DNA of 40,823 nt from JBKPNX01 sp046732855 (lineage in GTDB: Bacteria > Pseudomonadota > Alphaproteobacteria > Geminicoccales > Geminicoccaceae), in NCBI GenBank assembly GCA_046732855.1, contig JBKPNX010000140.1, forward strand, positions 1 through 40,823, written 5' to 3'. Both the position numbers and the translations under genes were made by a program. The notes under the pieces were generated by a model that did no database searches, was not told the origin of the DNA, and saw only the letters and a program-made list of their open reading frames with translations. Positions 17,899 to 26,758 of this stretch are shown here, piece by piece (the first letter of the stretch is position 1; each line of letters begins with the position of its first letter).

Positions 17899-18357
17899 AT
17901 GGCGAAAGTCATTGAGCACTCGCAGGCTCGCTATGATACGGACCTGCTCGCTTGGGCCGAGCAGCAAGCAGCCCATCTGCGCGCCCGACAGCTTGACAGG
18001 CTCGATGTGGAGCATCTGCTCGAAGAGCTGGAGGCAATGGCTGGCAAACTGCGCCGCGAGCTCAAAAACCGCTTGCGCATTCTGCTGGCGCACTTGCTGA
18101 AGTGGCACGCCCAGCCCAAGCGACGCTCCCGTAGTTGGGCAGCGACCATCGCCGAGCAACGTGATCAGATCGATTCTCTGCTCGAGGAAAGCCCGAGCCT
18201 CAGGCAGGACCTGGATAAGGTCGCCCAAAGCGCCTATCCGCGGGCCGTTCGACTGGCCGCGATCGAGACCGGGCTGCCGCGCCACAACTTCCCGCCGGAG
18301 CTGCCCTACACGATGGCAGCAATTTTGGGCGACGATCTGATCGACTCGGGGGCTTGA
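17899..18357 (+). CDS. DUF29-family protein
   Basis: A 152-residue DUF29 protein of unknown function, very common in cyanobacteria and in some alphaproteobacteria. All hallmarks are visible: YDTDLLAWAEQQAAHLRA, the LDVEHLLEELEAM helix, LLAHLLKWHAQPKRRSRSW, and the late ETGLPRHNFP and PYTMAAIL. Shine-Dalgarno GAGG lies 8 bases before the ATG. It follows mfd by 59 bases on the same strand but probably has no functional link. Confidence 0.92.
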   Translation: MAKVIEHSQARYDTDLLAWAEQQAAHLRARQLDRLDVEHLLEELEAMAGKLRRELKNRLRILLAHLLKWHAQPKRRSRSWAATIAEQRDQIDSLLEESPSLRQDLDKVAQSAYPRAVRLAAIETGLPRHNFPPELPYTMAAILGDDLIDSGA

Positions 18358-18411
18358 CTTGCGCGGCATGGAGCGGTGGCTGATCGGGCTTGCGCTGGTC
18401 GGCCGGTTGCC

Positions 18412-19566
18412 GTGAGCATCTCACGGCGCACCGGGGTCGCGAGCCTGCCGCTGCACACCGGCCGGGCGCCGCCCTGGCTGTTCGGCCGCATGGTCCGGCT
18501 CGCGCGCGAGATCCTGGCGCATCTGGTCGCCGAGTACGGCACCGAGGAGGTGCTGCGCCGCCTGTCGGACCCATTCTGGTTCCAGGCGTTCGGCTGCGTG
18601 CTCGGCTTCGACTGGCACTCGAGCGGGGTCACTACCACCGTGTGCGGCGCGCTCAAGGAAGCGGTGCGCGGCCGGCAGGCGGACTTCGGCCTCTACGTCG
18701 CCGGCGGCAAAGGCGGGACGTCCAGGAAGACACCGGCCGAGATCCTGGCGGCGTGCGAGGCTCTGTCGCTCGAGCCTGAACCGCTGGTGACGGCCAGCAA
18801 GCTCGCCGCCAAGGTCGACAACACCGCGGTCCAGGATGGTCACCAGCTCTACCACCACAGCTTCGTGTTCACGCCGTCCGGCAGCTGGTGCGTGGTGCAG
18901 CAGGGCATGTCGGACGTCACCCGGACCGCGCGCCGCTATCACTGGCTGAGCGAAGGCCTCGCGAGCTTCGTTGAGGAGCCGCACGCCGCGGTGTGCTGTG
19001 ATGCGCGGGGCGTGCAGCTGAACATGGTGGCGGCCGAGAGCGCCGGGGCGCGCGCCGCCGTGACCGAGCTCGCGGCGCAGCCGCCCGAGGAGCTGCTCGC
19101 GCTGTTCGAGCGGGTGCCCAGCCTGTTCATGCCGAAGCGGCATCCGGTCGCGCTGAAGGACGTGGAACCCGGCCGTCTGCACCAGGTCCTGCTCAGGATC
19201 TACGAACGGCCGCCCGAGGATTTTGCCGGCCTGCTCGGCACGCCGGGGCTGGGTCCGAAGAGCCTGCGCGCGCTCGCGCTCACCGCCGAAGTGATCTACG
19301 GCACCAAGGCGAGCACGCGCGATCCGGCGCGCTTCGCCTTCGCCCACGGCGGCAAGGACGGCACGCCCCATCCGGTCGACCGCGCCACCTACGACGTGAC
19401 GATCGAAGTGCTGCACGACGCGCTCCGCCGCACCAAGGTCGACCGCTCGGAGCGGATCTCGGCGCTCAAGCGGCTGGCAGCGTTCGCCCGCCGGCCCTGC
19501 GCGCCGACCGAAGCAGCGCCGGAGCCTGAGATCGCGCGAAGCCCGCCGCTCGCGATTGGCTCTTAA
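18412..19566 (+). CDS. DUF763-domain protein
   Basis: A 384-residue DUF763 protein, a family known from archaea and scattered bacteria and of unknown function. Diagnostic segments are RRTGVASLPLHTGRAPPWLF at the N-terminus, the DPFWFQAFGCVLGFDWHSSG block, KVDNTAVQDGHQLYHHSF, and the HhH-like LLGTPGLGPKSLRALAL followed by FAFAHGGKDGTPHPVDR. The helix-hairpin-helix-like part suggests nucleic-acid contact. The GTG at 18412 matches the usual family start; a GTG at 18376 is also open. Confidence 0.87.
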   Translation: MSISRRTGVASLPLHTGRAPPWLFGRMVRLAREILAHLVAEYGTEEVLRRLSDPFWFQAFGCVLGFDWHSSGVTTTVCGALKEAVRGRQADFGLYVAGGKGGTSRKTPAEILAACEALSLEPEPLVTASKLAAKVDNTAVQDGHQLYHHSFVFTPSGSWCVVQQGMSDVTRTARRYHWLSEGLASFVEEPHAAVCCDARGVQLNMVAAESAGARAAVTELAAQPPEELLALFERVPSLFMPKRHPVALKDVEPGRLHQVLLRIYERPPEDFAGLLGTPGLGPKSLRALALTAEVIYGTKASTRDPARFAFAHGGKDGTPHPVDRATYDVTIEVLHDALRRTKVDRSERISALKRLAAFARRPCAPTEAAPEPEIARSPPLAIGS

Positions 19567-19617
19567 CGTCGGGCGCGCGCCGATGCTACACAGCCGGTCG
19601 CGGCCCGGAGGCGCGGC

Positions 19618-20556
19618 ATGACCACGCTGCTCTACACGCACCCATCATCGCTCGAGCACGACACCGGGCCCGGCCACCCCGAGTCGCCCGCACGCATGCG
19701 CGCGCTCATGGCCGCCCTGGAACGGGAGGAGCGCGCGGGCGGGCTCGTCGGGGTCGAGCGGCGCGTGCCGCCCCAGGCGACCCGCACGCAGCTGGAGCGC
19801 GTGCACACGGCGCGTTACGTCGACGCGGTGCTGCGCGCCGAGCCGGTCTCGGGACACGTGCGGCTCGATCCCGACACCGTGATGTCGCCGGGCTCGGGCG
19901 AGGCGGGCTTGCGCGCCGCCGGGGCGGCCGTGGCCGCGGTGGATGCGGTGATCGGCGGCGCGGCGGCCCACGCGTTCTGCGCGCTGCGTCCGCCGGGCCA
20001 TCACGCCGAGGCCGAGCGGGCGATGGGCTTTTGCCTGTTCAACAGCGTCGCGATCGGCGCGCGCCATGCCCTCGACGCGCACGGCGTCGCCAGCGTCTCG
20101 ATCTTCGATTTCGACGTGCACCACGGCAACGGCACGCAGCACAGCTTCGAGCGCGAGCCGCGCGTGCAATACCTCTCGACCCACCAGTGGCCGCTGTACC
20201 CCGGCACCGGGGCGCGCGACGAGACCGGCATCGGCAACATCGTCAACCGGCCGCTCCCGGCGGGTACCGGCTCCCGCGAGTGGCGGCGGGTGGTCGAGAC
20301 GGACATCCTGCCGGCGATCGACGCCTTCGCGCCCGCGCTGATCATGGTCTCCGCCGGCTTCGATGCGCATCGCGCCGATCCGCTCGCCATGCTGGAGCTG
20401 GTCGAGGACGACTACCGCTGGGTCACAGGACGACTCGTCGAGCTTGCCGATAAGCACGCCAAAGGCCGTGTGGTCTCGGTGCTCGAAGGCGGCTATGATC
20501 TGTCCGCTCTGGCGAACAGCGCACTCGCGCATTTGAATGCGCTGCGGGAAACCTGA
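19618..20556 (+). CDS. Histone-deacetylase-family (class II HDAC-like) amidohydrolase
   Basis: A 312-residue Zn-dependent deacetylase of the arginase/HDAC fold. The active-site motifs are complete: RPPGHHAEAERAMGFC (general base histidines), the metal ligands in FDFDVHHGNGTQ and SAGFDAHRADPL, and the transition-state tyrosine in LEGGYDLSAL. Bacterial members deacetylate polyamines, acetoin-related or lysine substrates; the substrate here is unknown. The gene sits just before xseB-ispA-dxs, an order often seen in alphaproteobacteria, and ends 22 bases before the xseB start. Confidence 0.95.
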   Translation: MTTLLYTHPSSLEHDTGPGHPESPARMRALMAALEREERAGGLVGVERRVPPQATRTQLERVHTARYVDAVLRAEPVSGHVRLDPDTVMSPGSGEAGLRAAGAAVAAVDAVIGGAAAHAFCALRPPGHHAEAERAMGFCLFNSVAIGARHALDAHGVASVSIFDFDVHHGNGTQHSFEREPRVQYLSTHQWPLYPGTGARDETGIGNIVNRPLPAGTGSREWRRVVETDILPAIDAFAPALIMVSAGFDAHRADPLAMLELVEDDYRWVTGRLVELADKHAKGRVVSVLEGGYDLSALANSALAHLNALRET

Positions 20557-20578
20557 GCCTCGACAAGAAGTTGGAGCG

Positions 20579-20896
20579 GTGAGCGAAGAAACCACTGGCT
20601 GGAACACCTTGCCGGCTCAGGTTACGCCGGAACCGAAAGCGCCTCCCGCCGGCGAAGAGCTGCCGCGCGACGTCGCCGTGATGTCGTTCGAGCAGGCATT
20701 GGCGGAGCTCGAGAAGATCGTCCAGGATCTCGAGCGCGGGCAGTTGGACCTGGACGCGGCGATCACCGCCTACGAGCGCGGCACCCAGCTCAAGCGGCAT
20801 TGCGAGGGCAAGCTGCGCGAGGCGCAACTGCGGGTCGAGAAGATCTCGTTCGGTCCGGACGGCCGGGCGCGGGCCGAGCCGACCGACCTCGCCTGA
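20579..20896 (+). CDS. xseB: Exodeoxyribonuclease VII small subunit
   Basis: XseB, the small subunit of exonuclease VII, which degrades single-stranded DNA together with XseA (not in this window). The core is clear: SFEQALAELEKIVQDLERGQ, LDAAITAYERGTQLKRHCE and KLREAQLRVEKI. The GTG start at 20579 gives 105 residues, with a ~35-residue Pro-rich N-terminal extension to the ~70-residue core. ATG 20537 (overlapping the deacetylase stop) and ATG 20681 (core only) are alternatives; no ribosome binding site decides clearly. Followed after 8 bases by ispA. Confidence 0.9.
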   Translation: MSEETTGWNTLPAQVTPEPKAPPAGEELPRDVAVMSFEQALAELEKIVQDLERGQLDLDAAITAYERGTQLKRHCEGKLREAQLRVEKISFGPDGRARAEPTDLA

Positions 20897-20904
20897 GCGG
20901 GACG

Positions 20905-21792
20905 ATGGTCGATCTGCGCGCCCGCATGGCGGCCGTCGCCGAGGAGGTCGACGCAGCGCTCGGTCGCATGCTGCCAGAAGTGCGCGGGCCGCAGGCGCGC
21001 CTGCACGAGGCCATGCGCTATGCCGTGCAAGGCGGCGGCAAGCGCCTGCGCCCGTTTCTGACCGTGGCCAGCGCAGACCTGTTCGGGGTGCCGCGCGAGC
21101 GCGCCATCCGGGCGGGCGCGGCGATCGAACTGATCCATTCCTACTCGCTGGTGCACGACGACCTGCCCGCGATGGACGATGCGCTGACCCGACGCGGCCG
21201 GCCGAGCTGCCATCGGCAGTACGACGAGGCGACCGCGGTGCTGGTCGGCGATGCCTTGCAGTGCCTGGCGTTCGAGGTGCTCGCCGAGCCGGCGACCCAT
21301 TCGGATCCGGCGGTGCGGTGCGCGCTGGTGCGGGGGTTGGCTGCCGCGGCGGGGGCGGGGGGCATGTGCGGCGGTCAGATGTTCGACCTGCTGGCCGAGG
21401 GCAGGGCGCTCGAGCTGGAGCAGATTATGGAGCTGCAGCGGCTCAAGACCGGCGCGCTGATCGGCTTTGCCTGCGAAGCGGGCGCCATTCTCGGCAGCGC
21501 GTCGGCGGCGGCGCGCCGGGAGCTGCTTGGTTACGCGGCCGATCTCGGGCTCGCGTTCCAGATCCAGGACGACCTGCTGGACGTGACCGGCGATGCCGCG
21601 GTCGCCGGCAAGGATCTACAGCGCGACGCCGCCGCCGGCAAGGCGACGATCGTGGCTCTGCTCGGTATCGAGGGGTCGCGCCAGCGCCTGGAGGAGCTGA
21701 GGAACAGCGCGCTCGCGCACCTGCAACACCTGGGGACTCACGACGCCGTATTGCGGGCCGCCTTCGAGTTTGTCATAAGCCGGGCGAACTAG
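20905..21792 (+). CDS. ispA: Polyprenyl (farnesyl/geranyl) diphosphate synthase
   Basis: A 295-residue short-chain trans-prenyl transferase that condenses IPP with DMAPP or GPP. The GGGKRLRPFL motif, the first Asp-rich motif DDLPAMDDALTRRGRPS (near residue 86), GDALQCLAFE, and the second Asp-rich motif FQIQDDLLDVTGD (near 223) are all present. The Asp run after the first motif is shorter than in E. coli IspA (DDALT rather than DDDDLR). ATG 20905 fits the family's usual N-terminus; upstream frame is unconserved. Lies between xseB and dxs, so precursor supply and condensation are co-transcribed. Confidence 0.95.
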   Translation: MVDLRARMAAVAEEVDAALGRMLPEVRGPQARLHEAMRYAVQGGGKRLRPFLTVASADLFGVPRERAIRAGAAIELIHSYSLVHDDLPAMDDALTRRGRPSCHRQYDEATAVLVGDALQCLAFEVLAEPATHSDPAVRCALVRGLAAAAGAGGMCGGQMFDLLAEGRALELEQIMELQRLKTGALIGFACEAGAILGSASAAARRELLGYAADLGLAFQIQDDLLDVTGDAAVAGKDLQRDAAAGKATIVALLGIEGSRQRLEELRNSALAHLQHLGTHDAVLRAAFEFVISRAN

Positions 21793-21849
21793 CCGGATGG
21801 CTCCGGCGTCGGGTGCACTGGCCGATCGGTTGGGAGGAAGCCCACAGCC

Positions 21850-23775
21850 ATGGTTGCCACACCGTTGCTCGACACGATCGACGATCCCGCCGACCTGCGT
21901 CGCTTGCCGCCCGAAGAGCTGCGCCGGCTCGCCGACGAGCTGCGGCTCGAGACGATCGATACCGTGTCGGTGACCGGGGGGCACCTCGGCGCCGGCCTCG
22001 GCGTGGTCGAGCTCACGGTGGCGCTGCACTATGTGTTCGACACGCCGCGCGACAAGATCGTGTGGGACGTCGGCCATCAGGCCTATCCGCATAAGATCCT
22101 GACCGGCCGGCGCGCCCGCATCCGCACGCTCCGGCAGCCGGGCGGGCTGTCCGGCTTCACCAAGCGCGCGGAAAGCCCGCACGACGCGTTCGGCGCCGCG
22201 CACAGCTCCACCTCGATCTCGGCCGCGCTCGGCATGGCCACGGCGCGGGATCTCGCGGGCGAGGATTTTCACGTCGTCGCGGTGATCGGCGACGGCGCCA
22301 TGAGCGCCGGCATGGCCTACGAGGCGATGAACAACGCCGGCGCCATGAATGCGCGCCTGATCGTCATTCTCAACGACAACGACATGTCGATCGCGCCCGC
22401 GACCGGCGCGATGCACGACTACCTGTCGCGGGTGATCTCCTCGCAGTCGTACATGACCTTCCGGCACGTCGCCAAGCAGCTAGCCGGCTTCGTGCCGCGT
22501 CCGCTCGCCGAGGCGGCCGAGAAGGCGGAGGAATACGCCCGCGGCATGATGACCGGCGGTACCCTGTTCGAGGAGCTGGGCTTCTACTACATCGGCCCGC
22601 TGGATGGCCACAATCTCGACCACCTGCTGCCGGTGCTGAAGAACGTGCGCGACGCCAAGCGTCCGGGCCCCGTCCTGATCCATGTGCGCACGCGCAAGGG
22701 CGCCGGGTATCCACCGGCGGAGAACTCGGCCGACAAGTACCACGGCGTGGTCAAGTTCGACACCGCGACCGGCGCTCAGTTCAAGAAGCAGGCGGCGGCG
22801 CCGTCCTACACCTCGGTGTTCGCCAAGGCGCTGATCAAGGAGGCCGAGGCGGATCCGCGCATCGTCGGGATCACCGCGGCCATGCCCGATGGCACCGGGA
22901 TCGGCACCTTCGCCAAGCATTTTCCGGATCGGGCGTTCGACGTGGGCATCGCCGAGCAGCACGCCGTCACCTTCGCGGCGGGGCTGGCGACCCGAGGCTA
23001 TAAGCCGTTCTGCACGATCTATTCGACCTTCCTGCAGCGCGCTTACGACCAGGTGGTGCACGACGTCGCGATCCAAAGCCTGCCGGTGCGCTTCGCCATG
23101 GACCGCGCGGGTCTGGTCGGCGCCGACGGGCCGACCCATGCCGGCGCCTTCGACGTCGCCTACCTGGGCTGCCTGCCCGGGTTCGTGATCATGGCCGCCG
23201 CCGACGAGACCGAGCTCATGGACATGGTCGCAACCATGGCGCAGATCGATGACCGCCCGTCCGCGCTGCGCTATCCCCGCGGCGAGGGGATCGGCGTGGC
23301 GCTGCCCGAGCGCGGTCAGCCGCTGCCGATCGGCAAGGGCCGGATCGTGCGCGAGGGGGGCGGAACGATCGCGCTGCTGTCGTTCGGGGCGCGCCTGCAG
23401 GAATGCCTGAAGGCGGGCGACGAGCTGACCGCGCGCGGTCTGTCGACGACCATCGCCGACGCCCGTTTTGCCAAACCCCTGGACGAGGAGCTGATCCGCC
23501 GGCTCGCCGTCGAGCACGAGGTGCTGATCACGATCGAGGAGGGCTCGATCGGGGGCTTCGGGTCGCAGGTGCAGCAGTTCCTCCTCCACGCCGGGCTGTT
23601 GGACCACGGACGCCTGCGCCTGCGCTCCATGGTCCTGCCCGACCGCTTCATCGACCAGGGCACGCCGGTCGGCATGTACAAGGATGCCGGGCTGAATGCG
23701 GCGCACATCGCCGCGCTCGCGCGCGTGACGCTCGAGCCGCAGCAGACCCCGCGCCGCGCCCAGGCGCGCGCGTAG
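21850..23775 (+). CDS. dxs: 1-deoxy-D-xylulose-5-phosphate synthase
   Basis: Dxs makes DXP from pyruvate and glyceraldehyde-3-phosphate, the first step of the MEP isoprenoid pathway, using thiamine diphosphate. The 641-residue protein is full length. Visible motifs are WDVGHQAYPHKILTGRR, the ThDP-binding GDGAMSAGMAYEAMNN..NDNDMSI, YYIGPLDGHNLDHL, the catalytic-glutamate region GIAEQHAVTFAAGLA, MDRAGLVGADGPTHAG and a C-terminal transketolase-like domain (ITIEEGSIGGFGSQV). Shine-Dalgarno GGGAGGAAG precedes the ATG. It ends the xseB-ispA-dxs cluster; the next gene is convergent. Confidence 0.98.
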   Translation: MVATPLLDTIDDPADLRRLPPEELRRLADELRLETIDTVSVTGGHLGAGLGVVELTVALHYVFDTPRDKIVWDVGHQAYPHKILTGRRARIRTLRQPGGLSGFTKRAESPHDAFGAAHSSTSISAALGMATARDLAGEDFHVVAVIGDGAMSAGMAYEAMNNAGAMNARLIVILNDNDMSIAPATGAMHDYLSRVISSQSYMTFRHVAKQLAGFVPRPLAEAAEKAEEYARGMMTGGTLFEELGFYYIGPLDGHNLDHLLPVLKNVRDAKRPGPVLIHVRTRKGAGYPPAENSADKYHGVVKFDTATGAQFKKQAAAPSYTSVFAKALIKEAEADPRIVGITAAMPDGTGIGTFAKHFPDRAFDVGIAEQHAVTFAAGLATRGYKPFCTIYSTFLQRAYDQVVHDVAIQSLPVRFAMDRAGLVGADGPTHAGAFDVAYLGCLPGFVIMAAADETELMDMVATMAQIDDRPSALRYPRGEGIGVALPERGQPLPIGKGRIVREGGGTIALLSFGARLQECLKAGDELTARGLSTTIADARFAKPLDEELIRRLAVEHEVLITIEEGSIGGFGSQVQQFLLHAGLLDHGRLRLRSMVLPDRFIDQGTPVGMYKDAGLNAAHIAALARVTLEPQQTPRRAQARA

Positions 23776-23815
23776 CGCTGCTTGTGATCGGAGGGCGCGA
23801 CCGCCGGCGCGGGCG

Positions 23816-24367
23816 TCAGCCGCTCGGCTCGGCGTCGCTGACCTTGGGCTGCCCGCGCAGCGGATTGCACTGCCCGACCGAGTTCTCGGCGCACACGGTC
23901 TTGCCGTCGATCCAGGTCGCCCCGGCGAACACCGCCTTCAGCAGGTCGGCGTCGGCGAGCCGGGCGCTGGTCAGGTCGGCCTTGCTGAGATCGGCGCGGA
24001 ACAGGCGCGCGTTGGTCAGATCGGCCTGTCGCAGCGACGCCCCGCTCAGATCCGCCTTGGTCAGGTCGGCGCGCACGAGGCGGGCCTGATCCAGCTTGGT
24101 CTCGCGCATGATCGCGGAGACGAACTTAGCCTCCCGCCCGTCAGCGCCCGTGAGATCGGCGCCGGACAGGTCGGTCCGCTTGAAGGAAGCGTCGGCGAGA
24201 TTCGCGCCGCTCAGATCGACCCCGCGCAGATCCTGCCCGTCCTGCAGGCAGCGCCGCCAGTAGACCCCGGGGGCCGCGAAGTCGCTGCAATCCGCGAATG
24301 CCGTCCCGCCGATCAGGCCGAGAAAACCGGCCAGGCCGAGCAGCTGAAGGCGTCGAGATCCGGTCAT
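23816..24367 (-). CDS. Secreted pentapeptide-repeat protein
   Basis: A 183-residue exported protein. A signal peptide (LLGLAGFLGLIGGTAFA) is followed by CSDFAAPGVYWRRC and then about 20 A(D/N)Lxx-type pentapeptides between residues 45 and 155 (for example DLSGANLADASFKRTDLSGA), which form a right-handed quadrilateral beta helix. Two further cysteines lie in the tail (TVCAENSVGQC). No enzymatic motif is present. Convergent with dxs, 40 bases apart. The role is unknown; periplasmic binding is an inference. Confidence 0.88.
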   Translation of the reverse strand: MTGSRRLQLLGLAGFLGLIGGTAFADCSDFAAPGVYWRRCLQDGQDLRGVDLSGANLADASFKRTDLSGADLTGADGREAKFVSAIMRETKLDQARLVRADLTKADLSGASLRQADLTNARLFRADLSKADLTSARLADADLLKAVFAGATWIDGKTVCAENSVGQCNPLRGQPKVSDAEPSG

Positions 24368-24618
24368 CGATGAAACCTTACGTCAAGGCTGACGGGGTTG
24401 AAAGAGCCCGAACGGTCCTCTGCGCGATTTTGCCTCCGGCGCGCTCGCCCGTTCCGCTTGCGGATCATCGCGACCGGGCCTTCGGCGTCGTGGGCGAAGC
24501 CCCCGTTCGTCGGCTGGCCGATCTCTGGAGCGCGACGGCCGCCTCTGCTCAGCACGACACGTCCTTCCAATGGACTATATGGGTTGCCGCGGGCAGCCCC
24601 AGGGATGATCGGCCGGGC

Positions 24619-24903
24619 ATGAGCGATACGACCACCGTTCGAGTGCGCATCAGGGGCCGTGTGCAGGGGGTCTGGTATCGGGGCTGGACGGCCGATCAGG
24701 CGGGACGTCTCGGCTTGTCGGGCTGGGTACGCAATCGCCGCGACGGCTCGGTGGAAGCGGTGTTCTCCGGGCCGGAGCCGATGGTGCGCGCGATGATCGC
24801 GCTGTGTCGCCAGGGGCCGCCGGCGGCGCTGGTGCGAGAGGTCACGGAGGAGGCGGAGACCGGCCCGGTCGAACCGGGCTTCCATCAAGCGCCGTCCCTC
24901 TGA
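24619..24903 (+). CDS. acyP: Acylphosphatase
   Basis: A 94-residue acylphosphatase, which hydrolyses carboxyl-phosphate bonds. The signature GRVQGVWYRGW supplies the catalytic Arg (R21), and GWVRNRRDGSV supplies the catalytic Asn (N39). VEAVFSGPEPMVRAMI matches the family's second helix. The ATG at 24619 has a GGCCGGG stretch just upstream and is the normal start; the open frame extends to 24298 without conservation. Length is normal for the family. Confidence 0.95.
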   Translation: MSDTTTVRVRIRGRVQGVWYRGWTADQAGRLGLSGWVRNRRDGSVEAVFSGPEPMVRAMIALCRQGPPAALVREVTEEAETGPVEPGFHQAPSL

Positions 24904-25159
24904 TGGCAGGCCGCTGATCCGGCGCGGCGCGGGCGCGTACGGCCGGCGACGAGAGCGCTTGGAAGATATCGGACGGTCGAGTGACACGACGCCAGGGGTC
25001 GAGTGGCTACGGTGCTCTGGTCCGGCGGCGGCCTCGAGTTGCCTTGCGCCCTTTGCTTCCACCTGTCGCCTCGCGACCTCTGCTTCACCTGCCGCCCTTG
25101 CGACCGCTGCTTCCGCCTCTGCCTGGATCACATCAGGATCGCCCGCATCGGGTGCTGCT

Positions 25160-25815
25160 GCCTCGAGGTCGGCAGCTGCATCGCCCAGGACCGCGGGCGC
25201 GCGGGTGCTACCTGGGTTCGAGTTCACCGATGGGCAGCAGCGTCGCTCGGCACCCCGTGGGCGCGGGTGCTGCGTGCGTTCGAGTTGACCGGTGGGCAGC
25301 GGCGCTGGTTCGGACCGCGTGAGGGCGGTTAATGCGATGCTTTCGAGGTGACCGGTGGGCAGTGGGTCGCTCGACACCCCGTGGGGCGCGGGTTTGCAGT
25401 GCGTTCGACGTGACTGGTGGGCGGCGGCGTCGCCCAGGACCGCGTGAGCGCGGGTGCTGCGTGCGTTCGAGTTGACCGGTGGGCAGCGGCGCTGCTTCTG
25501 ACCGCGTGAGGGGGGGTGATGCGATGCTTTCGAGGTGACCGGTGGGCAGCGGCGTCGCTCAGGACCGCGTGAGCGCGGGCTTGCGATGGGTTCGAGGTGA
25601 TGGCGGGCGGCGGCGTCCCTCGAAACCGCGTGGGCGCGGTTTGCAGTGCGTTCGACGTGACTGGTGGGCCGCGGCGTCGCTCAGGACCGCGTGAGCGCGG
25701 TGCTGCGGTCCTCTCGAGGTGGCGGTGGGCCGCGGCGTCGCTCAGGACTACGCGAGCGCAAGGGTGCGGTGCGTTCGAGCTGACCGGTGGGCAACAGGGC
25801 GCAGACCGGCGCGGG
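25160..25815. repeat. Tandem array of a 61-63-bp unit, 11 copies, with a hairpin core
   Basis: The anchor GGTGGGC (or one- or two-base variants) occurs at 25167, 25229, 25291, 25354, 25416, 25478, 25541, 25602, 25663, 25724 and 25786, a spacing of 61-63 bp throughout. A typical unit reads GGTGGGCAGCGGCGTCGCTC, then AGGACCGCGTGAGCGCGGG, then a variable GC-rich part and TTCGAGGTGACC. Within several units CGCTCA and TGAGCG pair around an 8-base loop, for example 25556-25575 and 25678-25697. Some units repeat at a higher order (three units, 187 bp apart). The period is not a multiple of three overall, so the array does not encode a continuous repeated protein. It occupies most of the otherwise gene-free stretch 24904-25985. 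Confidence 0.9.
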
Positions 25816-25985
25816 CCGCCGCTTCCTCTGGCCAGAAAGGGCCGGTGGCAGGCGGCAGGCTCTCCAGCGTCGCCCCACTCCAGGCCAAAAAAGCTCCGGT
25901 CGCGCGGCCGAAAGCGCCGATGGCCCAGCGCTGCACTGCCGTTCGGCGCGCGGCAGCAGCGAACCGTGCGCGGGCGGGTAGCGCC

Positions 25986-26666
25986 CTACATCAGGTCGGC
26001 GCGGCGCGCGATCTTCTGGATTTCCTTCTGGATCAGGCGCTCGACGATCGCCGGCAGATTGGCGTCGAGCCATTCCTTGAGGATCGGGCGCGCGATGTCC
26101 TCGAAGAACTGCTCCACGGTGCGCCCCGAGCTGTCGGCCACCGACTCCTCCGCGGGCGTCCGCTGCAGCGCCTCCGACAGCCTGGCAAAGGCCCCGCCGG
26201 CCACGGAGGCCGTCGTGGCAGACATCAATTCCGAAGCTCTGACGGGTTCGTTGTGCACGACCTGATCCTTTCGCTCAATGTGATTCCGGCCCGTCCCGAC
26301 CGGCTCCTCCGGGGCATGGTCGACAGGTGCGACCTCGAGGCGCTGCGCGTCCTCGGGTCGAGCCTCATCGTCATCCCAGGCCGAGTCGGCGCTCGCGCGC
26401 TCGCCCTGGAAATCGATGACCTCCCCGGTGTCGCGCACGACCTTGGTCAGCTCCAAAACGTCCTCGTCACCGTCGCCGTCGTCTGTGGCGCCTCGGGCGA
26501 GCCGGTCGGCGTCGTCGGCCAGAGCCTCGGATCCGGCCTCGGCGGTACCGAGCTGGTCATCGCCGCCGCCCTTGTCGTCGGTCTCTTCGTCGGCGATGAT
26601 CCGGCGGATCGAGGAGAGGATCTCCTCCATCGAAGGCTCCTGCTGCTTTCTCGGCTCACTCGTCAC
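25986..26666 (-). CDS. popZ: PopZ-family (DUF2497) pole-organising protein
   Basis: PopZ-type proteins form polar scaffolds that anchor the centromere in alphaproteobacteria. The 226-residue protein has the family's two conserved ends: the N-terminal MEEILSSIRRIIADEE helix (residues 13-28), which binds client proteins, and the C-terminal oligomerisation segment PILKEWLDANLPAIVERLIQ..IQKIARR. Between them is an acidic, variable linker. The start is a GTG at 26666 with a perfect GGAGGT six bases upstream; an ATG at 26762 would add 32 unconserved residues and overlap the tolC-like gene. Lies 92 bases after that gene on the same strand. valS, the usual next gene, is absent; the 62-bp tandem array follows instead. 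Confidence 0.88.
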   Translation of the reverse strand: MTSEPRKQQEPSMEEILSSIRRIIADEETDDKGGGDDQLGTAEAGSEALADDADRLARGATDDGDGDEDVLELTKVVRDTGEVIDFQGERASADSAWDDDEARPEDAQRLEVAPVDHAPEEPVGTGRNHIERKDQVVHNEPVRASELMSATTASVAGGAFARLSEALQRTPAEESVADSSGRTVEQFFEDIARPILKEWLDANLPAIVERLIQKEIQKIARRADLM

Positions 26667-26672
26667 GTCTCT

Positions 26673-26678
26673 ACCTCC
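26673..26678 (-). promoter_or_regulatory. Shine-Dalgarno GGAGGT that fixes the GTG start of popZ
   Basis: A perfect GGAGGT is spaced six bases from the GTG at 26666. The upstream ATG at 26762 has no comparable site, so the GTG is the likely start. Confidence 0.75.
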
Positions 26679-26758
26679 AGGGAACTCTTCGCGCTCTCCG
26701 GGCAACTCTTCGCGCTCCGGCGACCCGGCACGCCGGCCCGCAATTCGACGCCACATCA

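Noticed and set aside
24364..25377. 337-residue minus-strand frame covering the acylphosphatase gene and part of the repeat array
   Set aside because: It is antisense to a certain gene, and its repeat part is out of phase with the 62-bp period. The Ala/Glu-rich middle has no family match.
25160..25815. CRISPR-like array
   Set aside because: Units are contiguous and vary along their whole length; there are no unique spacers between short identical repeats, and no cas genes are nearby.
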